From assembly GCA_036346275.1 (NCBI GenBank), contig CM070726.1:27625410-27689409 (forward strand): a DNA stretch of 64,000 nt, given 5' to 3'. The DNA comes from Otatea glauca. Lineage: Eukaryota; Streptophyta; Magnoliopsida; Poales; Poaceae. Both the position numbers and the translations under genes were made by a program. The notes below the pieces were generated by a model, which was not told where the DNA came from, searched no databases, and worked only from the letters and a program-made list of their open reading frames with translations. Below, piece after piece: positions 57,784 to 64,000 of this stretch. How positions within the stretch are numbered: position 1 is the first letter of the stretch; every line of letters begins with the position of its first letter.

Positions 57784-59250
57784 GTTGCAATACAATCTTC
57801 TCTCTGTTTCTCAGCTTATCGATGACTCTTTCGAGGTAAGCTTCAAGAGTAATGCCTGTAGAATTCTTCATTCATCAGGAGAGTTAGTTTGCGGGATTTT
57901 TAGATTTGGGAGAGTCTTTCGTGCTAATTTTTCTGCTTCTTCTGGAGACTCTCTTCGATGTTTGATTGCTTCTGAGTCCCGTGATCTCTCCTTCTGGCAT
58001 AGGAGACTTGGTCACATTGGTTTTGATCATTTGACCCGTGTTAGCAGCCACGATCTCATTCGGGGTTTGCCTAAACTCAAGATGGTCAAAGACTTAGTTT
58101 GCTCTCCTTGCCGACATGGCAAGATGGTTATCGCTTCTCATCCTCCACCACCAGAGTGATGACTGATGCACCAGACAGCTTTTACATATGGACACCGTTG
58201 GTCCAAATAGAGTGCACATCAGCAGGAGGGAAGTGGTATGTTCTTGTCATCGTTGATGATTTTTCTAGATACTCTTGGGTATTCTTCATAGCCTCAAGGA
58301 TGAGACTTTTCTCACTTCAGGGGTTTGGTCAAGAGGTTTTCTTTGAGCTCCCCTGTGCATTACGAGCTATACACAAGTGATAATGGCACGGAGTTCAAGA
58401 ATTCCTACTTTGAGAGTTTCGTGTGGAGTCCGGTTTAGAGCATCGCTTCTTCTCCCTACGCCCCTCAGCAGAATGGCGTAGTGGAAAGGAAGAACAGGAC
58501 CTTCGTTGAGATGGCCAGGACAATGCTAGACAAGTACAGTACTCCTAGGAAGTTTTGGGATGAGGCTATAGCTACTGCTTGCCATGTTTCTAATCACGTG
58601 TTTTTGAGAGCACATCTGCATCGCACTTCTTATGAGTTGAGGTATGGGCGAAAGCCCAGTGTGTCTCATTTTCGCGTTTTCGGTTATAAGTGTTTTATCT
58701 TGAAGTCTAGTAACCTAGATAAGTTTGAGTCTCGCTCTTCTGATGGTATCTTTCTAGGTTACTCGACTTCTGCTCGTAGCTATAGGGTCTGGAGCGTTGA
58801 TGCGCATAGGATCATAGAGACCTGTGATGTGACCTTTGATGAGGTTAGCCCAGGAGCTAGACCTGATGTTTCTAGCTCTTCTTATCCCTCCGAGACCATC
58901 TTTGTAGAAGATGAGGATGATGGAGATGGTATTCCACCGGATCCTGTCCCCTCTACACCTAAGGTGCCTCCTGTTTCCATTTCTGCACCTCAGGGTGACC
59001 AGCCCTTGCCTTCCGACTCTCCTTCGGCGAGTGGCTCTGCTCCTACCTCTTCTGTGCATGAGGTAGAGGCTACTTCTGCTTCTGGTCCTCCCCGACATAT
59101 CCAGAAAGCTCATCCACCTGATCAGATCATTGGTGATCTGTTTGAGCGGGTCACTCGCTCAAAATTAGGTTTGTCCAGTTTCTGCCTCCACTCTGCCTTC
59201 GTTGCCTCCTTTGAGCGAAGGATGTTTCTCATGCATTATCCGATGAATCG
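57784..59250 (+). pseudogene. Element C integrase
   Basis: Pol of C resumes after gypsy F. The GAG-pre-integrase block has FWHRRLGHIGFDHLTRVS and CSPCRHGK (about 57990-58125). TGA at 58157 and frameshifts break the core: WYVLVIVDDFSRYSWVFF carries the Asp-rich block (about 58235-58290), DNGTEFKNSYF lies at about 58380-58412, and QQNGVVERKNRTF (Glu) at about 58468-58506. The frame from 58481 is open for 309 codons with SHFRVFGYKCFILKSSNLDK, then an acidic Pro/Ser-rich linker (58850-59090). A frameshift near 59170 leads to the RT. Confidence 0.88.
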
Positions 59251-60713
59251 TGGATTAATGCTATGCATAAGGAACTTGAGAACTTTGAGAGGAACAAGGT
59301 ATGGCAGCTTGTCGAGCCCCCATTTGGTCATAATGTCATTGGGACCAAGTGGGTGTTCAAAAACATGCAGAGTGAGGATGGGGTTGTCATTCGCAACAAG
59401 GCTAGGCTAGTTGCACAGGGCTTTTCTCAGGTTGAGGGTCTTGACTTTGAGGAGACCTTTGCCCCTGTAGCTAGACTAGAGGCTATTAGAATCCTGCTTG
59501 CATTCTCTCGCATCCCGTGGCTTCAAGCTCTATCAAATGGATGTCAAGAGTGCATTCCTCAATGGCTATATTGAGGAAGAGGTTTATGTCAAACAACCTC
59601 TAGGATTCGAGAACCCCAAGTTTTCGAGTCATGTATACAAGCTCTCCAAAGCTTTGTATGGACTTAAGCAGGCCCCCAGAGCATGGTATGAGAGGCTCAA
59701 GTCTTATCTTCCCAGCCATGACTTCAAAATGGTCATAGTAGACAAAACTCTGTTCATCAGACACCATGAGTCTCATTTTCTTCTTATCCAGATTTATGTG
59801 GACGATATCATTTTTGGTGACTCATCTCATTCGCTTGTGTCTCAGTTTTCTGAGGTGATGAGCACAGAGTTTGAGATGAGTATGATGGGCGAGTTGAGCT
59901 ACTTTCTTGGCTTCCAAATCAAGCAGACTCGGGAGGGTACTTTCTTGCATCAAGGCAAGTATACCCGTGACCTCCTGAGGCGCTTCGATATGTCTGATGG
60001 GAAGCCGGTGATGACTCCTATGGCCACCACTGCTGTCCTCGAGCCCGATGAGGATGGTGAGCCTGCTGATCAAAAGGAGTTTCGGAGCATGATCGACTCT
60101 CTCTTGTACCTCACTGCTTCGAGGCCGGACATACATTTCGCTGTGTGTCTTTGCGCTCGATTTCAAGCTTCTCCTCGCGCCTCTCACCGCCAGGCTTTGC
60201 TGGTTATGGTATTTGGTACTCTTCGTCTTCTTGTCTATCTCTTAGAGCCTTTTCCGATACCGACTTTGCTGGCTGTAGGATAGATAGGAAGAGCACTTCT
60301 GGCACTTGCCAATTCATTGGCACTTCTCTTGTTTCTTGGTCATCTAGGAAGCAGTCTGGGGTTGCATAGTCCACCGCTGAGGCCGAGTATGTTGTCGCAC
60401 CATTGTTTGAGCTGTGTGCTCGATGAGATCGACCTTACGGGACTATGGGTTAGAGATAGAGAGTGTGCCACTTTTCTGTGACAACACTTCATCTATTTGC
60501 ATTGCTAAAAACCCAGTGCAACATTCCCGGACCAAACACATTGATATTAGATATCACTTCCTTAGAGACCATGTGGAGAAGGGAGATATCGCGCTTCAGT
60601 TCATAGAGAGTGACTTTCAATTAGCCGATATCTTTACCAAGCCTTTGGATAGCTCTAGATTTGTTGCCTTGAGGAGTGATCTTGGAGTCGTGAGCCCTTA
60701 CGGCCTTTCGTGA
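59251..60713 (+). pseudogene. Element C reverse transcriptase and RNase H
   Basis: RT starts with INAMHKELENFERNKVWQLV (from about 59245) and ARLVAQGFSQVEGLDFEETF. A frameshift near 59510 is followed by KLYQMDVKSAFLNG (catalytic Asp), GLKQAPRAWYERLKS and IYVDDIIFG at 59792-59818. MMGELSYFLGFQIKQ then leads to RNase H after another frameshift near 60190. The RNase H part shows DTDFAGCRIDRKSTSGT, then TAG at 60367-60369 where element A has CAG, and FCDNTSSICIAKNPVQHSRT. It ends GVVSPYGLS with TGA at 60711-60713, which overlaps the first purine motif. Confidence 0.9.
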
Positions 60714-62552
60714 GGGGGAGCTGGTTTGTATATTATGTATTATATGTTTTCTTCCAGCTTTTCCTTTCTTTGTTTTTCTTTTGGGTGACTTTGGGCTTGT
60801 TTTCTTGAGTTGAGTTCACTCACTTAGACTTCTGGCATGCCTTCCATGGACCTCTTATCTGGTGCTTTAGGTTGCTATCATGCGTGATTAGCTATTCTCT
60901 CTTCTCTCTAGGTTGAGTTCCCTCACGCCTTATAAGTCTAAAGGTATTGGGCCTCTTGGGCAGACAGGTCTCTGTGCACTCCTTAGTTGGGATCTAGAGT
61001 CGCCTTCCTATGTCAATCATGGGAAGATAAGAGCGAGTCTAAGCCGTAGTGAGTCTCTTATATCTTTCTATGCTCTATAGCCATCCGCTTTTGCGGTTTC
61101 TCGACTTCTTCTCCTCATTCTGTTTTTCTAGTTATTATTGAGTTCATTCGGTTTTTCTTTGTGCCTAATCTTGATAATAACTCAACTTTAACCAGATTTG
61201 AGCTTAAAATTGATTCATTTGTTGAGGGGGAGTTTGGGAATCTGTTTGTGCATTGCATATAGACTGCATTTCCTGTTTAATGAGCTTTGTCTATTATGCA
61301 ATTGATTTCTTCTTCATGCTATACACCATGCTGCATCATATGGAGGAAATCACTAGCTTAGATATGTCCAAGTTCATTTAACTTGCTAAGCTTTAAAATG
61401 AAAAAAGGCTTAAATGAAAAACTTGATGAAACTTGTTGCTTTTACTTGCTAGGTTTCTTCTCTAGAGGTTTGTGCCATAATTTGAGAAATTTTGGAGTTC
61501 TCTAGAGTCCCTATAGCAACTTGGGTGAAACTAGTTTGATTCATGCTAGAGTCCTTCAATTGCTCATGAATCGTTGTGCTAAAAATGAAAATTAAACAAA
61601 TTTGACTCTTCTTGTGCACATACGACTCAACACCTTGCATCCACAAGACCGCTTCCCATTGCACTTGGGATGAACTTGGAATACATCGTGTTTGACCTAA
61701 TCCATCCTCTTAAGAGTTCATCTTGAGATGGTCGCATACGGCTTGAGTCAATTGGTTGTCAAAATAAAATGCAAATAAATTAAAAACAAAGACATATGTG
61801 GGTAAAGAATGCAAATAATGTCAAACATTTGCACCCCGCTATGTCTTGTATGATGATAAATCAAAATTTGCATTAAGTGATAAATGAGCCCGAAGGACCT
61901 TGTCTGCTCTCCTAGATTCCCCAAAGTGTTGAGTAGGTTGAACTCTAGGTTTTCCTTTAAATCCTTAGAGTAGCTATTCTTCTATTTTTGAAACTAAAGC
62001 TAAGTGTTGCACTTGTCAAATTTTGCTAAAAATGAAATATTCAAAACTAAGCTCGTATTTGCACTTGGAAATGTCTTAGTTTAGTCATCTTCTGAAATTG
62101 ACAAGCTTGGTGTAATATCCTTCCACTTTGATCAATTGGATAATCTTCAAAGCTCTTTCGATTGCATTTCATGCATACATAAAAGAAATCGATGCCTATA
62201 TTGCCAAAAGGGGGAGAAAACGTAGAAAAGGCATCACTAAAAAGATAAAAATGTGAATGCTTATTTGGTTATTATGATCTTTGTAAAACTATGCTACTAC
62301 TTCTGTTGGATCATAATCTCATAATCACATTTGACATGTTTAGTCGAATTTTAGAGTTTTTGTTGAAAACTTGCTCTTTCTTAAATTTAACTCTAAAATC
62401 TAAATTCCTCTTCGTCAACATGGTCATGGTTCTAATTTCTATCTTTGGACCAAGTTTGACTTTACAACTAAAAATTGCTTTCTTCTTCATTTTCTTCAAA
62501 CTCAAATTTATGCCTTTTGTGTGGTTTGTCAATATACTCATCAAGGGGAGAT
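60714..62552 (+). other. Element C region between pol and 3' LTR
   Basis: No gene is recognised. It is collinear with 1489-3323 of element A. Purine-rich motifs occur at 60711-60720, 61224-61238, 62206-62220 and, as the tract used, 62541-62552. The hydrophobic frame seen in A is broken here by stops at about 61078 and 61128. An open frame of about 98 codons at 62291-62587 runs across the purine tract into the LTR and is a chance frame. Confidence 0.6.
62541..62552 (+). promoter_or_regulatory. Element C polypurine tract
   Basis: TCAAGGGGAGAT lies directly before the LTR start TGAAGG, as in element A. Confidence 0.88.
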
Positions 62553-64000
62553 TGAAGGACCATGTGGAGGTCCATCCATGTTTGTGATGAGTATTTGACT
62601 TTATTTGAGCAAGGTGTGCTCAAGTTTGAGTTTGATTTGGATTGATTTTCAAAATGAAGCAATTTGAGTTGTCTCTCGCCAGAGTGGCGCACCGGTCGTA
62701 TGGACGCGGTAGTGATGAGTTGGATGGTTTATTGCACATCTTTGTGGGCATTGCTATGTGAGGAGTTTCCTTGTTTTTGATGGTTGCAGGACGACGGTGC
62801 TAGGTCATGGTGAGGCGAAGGATGACCGGGACTAGGTGAGGAGCGTCGGAGATCCAGACGGTTGGGAAATCACCGAAAAATGATTGGAGACGGAGTCCGG
62901 GCAAGTCAAGAAGACAAGGAAAGGAGTTGATGCTAGCTAGATGCCACGTAGATCAATAAGGGCCGTCGGATTGAGGTCTAGTTGGTAGGTTAGCGGGTCT
63001 AGGTAGTATGCTTTGAAAACCGTGCAAGAAAACCCGGTATGTGTGTGGGTTTTGGGTTAGCCCTTGCATGGCTGTGTGTGTGGGTTAATCCTAGCCCTTA
63101 GATGAGTGCTCTAAGGTTGAGGGACCCATCCAAGGGTGGTAGGTGGCCCAAGAGTAGTATAAATACGGGTGGAGGGGTAGCCTCCTTCCCTTGAAGGTTT
63201 TGAGGTTTGTGAATGTTCCTTTGAGCTTTGCCCACATGAAAGTGAGGCTTTGTAACCTCTCCTTCCAGAAATGAAAGTTTTATCCATCCACCTCTGAATT
63301 TATTTTGCGCATTTACATTATGTCTTTACTTTACGCAATTTAAATTTAGCATTTACTTTCTCGCAATTACATTCTCGCAATTTACTTTCATGTAATTTGG
63401 ATTTGCCTCCCCTCCTTCTAAATGCTGCTGATCTTGGCTGTTTTGAGTGTGTTCATATGGTTTTACATCTCTTTTGCACTCTTGGATTGAGTAGAGAACA
63501 TCTTTTCTTTCAAGTTCCAACTTTGTTCAGAACTTGTTCTTCGCGCAGCAGTTAGTGTTTGATTTCTATAAAAATATAGAAAAATATTTTTCAAGTGATT
63601 CTTGTTGGAGAAGGTGCGGGACTCTGATATCCACTTGCAAAAACATTTTGGAGTTCACTTGTTGCACCGTTTGGGCACCATGAGGTGAAAACCGAGCCCC
63701 AAACTTTCTGCTCGAAATTCTTGACCAGACTGTGTTCTTAGATTTTTCCTGTTTTTTCTGTAATTTGTTTTGAGGAGAAATTTGGTGCAGTTCTTCACAA
63801 CACTTATTCTCATAGTGAGAAAAATTCTCAAAATTTTGTGAGCTTCAGAAACCCACCAACGTCCTGTGCAATTTGAGGACAAGTTCTGGAAATTCTGCTT
63901 TTACTTTTCTGAAAGTGACTTTGTTGATTTGAATTGATGTCCTTTCTAAAAGCAAGAGTTTGAATTGATTCCTCTTTATCTTGGACACTATACAACCAGG
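62553..64000 (+). repeat. Element C 3' LTR (right end outside window)
   Basis: The first 1448 bases of the LTR, repeating 22529-24142. The TATA-like box at 63160-63168 reads TATAAATAC. The missing end and the second target duplication lie past the window. Confidence 0.93.

Larger units (their letters stand above)
22529..64000 (+). mobile_element. Element C: SIRE-like Ty1-copia, carrying B, F and D
   Basis: The 5' LTR (22529-24142), primer site, gag, pol and 3' LTR (62553 to beyond the window) are all on the plus strand. The element is split by B (24916-33099) in gag and by F (35381-57783) early in pol. Outside these insertions it matches element A piece by piece in the opposite orientation. 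Without insertions the visible length is about 10.9 kb, like A. It is inserted in gag of G. Confidence 0.9.

Noticed and set aside
61449..61664. Short minus-strand frame in the SIRE-like 3' region of C
   Set aside because: It is antisense to the element, short, without family features, and not open in element A.
62291..62587. Open frame of 98 codons across the purine tract and LTR start of C
   Set aside because: It spans the tract/LTR boundary and is Phe/Leu-rich from T-rich sequence. No function is expected there.
1..64000. Host plant genes, tRNA, rRNA or microRNA loci
   Set aside because: All stretches could be assigned to one of the seven elements by collinearity, or lie between their domains. 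Only tRNA-complementary primer sites are seen, not tRNA genes.

Overview
The window is repetitive DNA of a flowering plant. No host gene, tRNA, rRNA or CRISPR array was found. Everything visible belongs to seven LTR retrotransposons stacked inside one another. The lineages (SIRE-like and Angela/BARE-like Ty1-copia, Tat-like Ty3-gypsy), initiator-Met-tRNA-type primer sites and the antisense extra genes of the gypsy elements all fit an angiosperm, perhaps a monocot. The species cannot be fixed from the sequence.

Nesting. The outermost element, G (Angela-like copia, - strand), shows only 21248-22528. Gypsy E (+ strand) sits in the integrase region of G and ends at 21247. SIRE-like copia A (- strand, 1-10869) sits in the gag of E. 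On the other side, SIRE-like copia C (+ strand, 22529 to beyond 64000) sits in the gag of G. C carries Angela-like B (24916-33099, + strand) in its gag and gypsy F (35381-57783, - strand) at the start of its pol. F carries Angela-like D (49408-57711, - strand) in its 5' LTR, flanked by a perfect 5-bp duplication. That is four levels of insertion.

State of the elements. All coding regions carry stops or frameshifts. Most in-frame stops are one transition away from a Gln, Arg or Trp codon, as expected for methylated, silenced DNA. E has the best preserved gag-pol. F also lost most of its 3' LTR.

Most unusual content. Both gypsy elements carry, antisense and tail-to-tail with pol, a multi-exon gene with phase-consistent GT-AG introns: five exons at 16680-18879 in E and four exons at 37252-39476 in F. 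E also has a small antisense ORF behind its own TATA box (20045-20353). The F LTR contains a roughly 1.9-kb array with a 114-bp higher-order unit made of four ~27-bp monomers, plus a 32-bp minisatellite next to its TATA box. Both complete Angela-like elements show the same mismatch between the 3' ends of their two LTRs.
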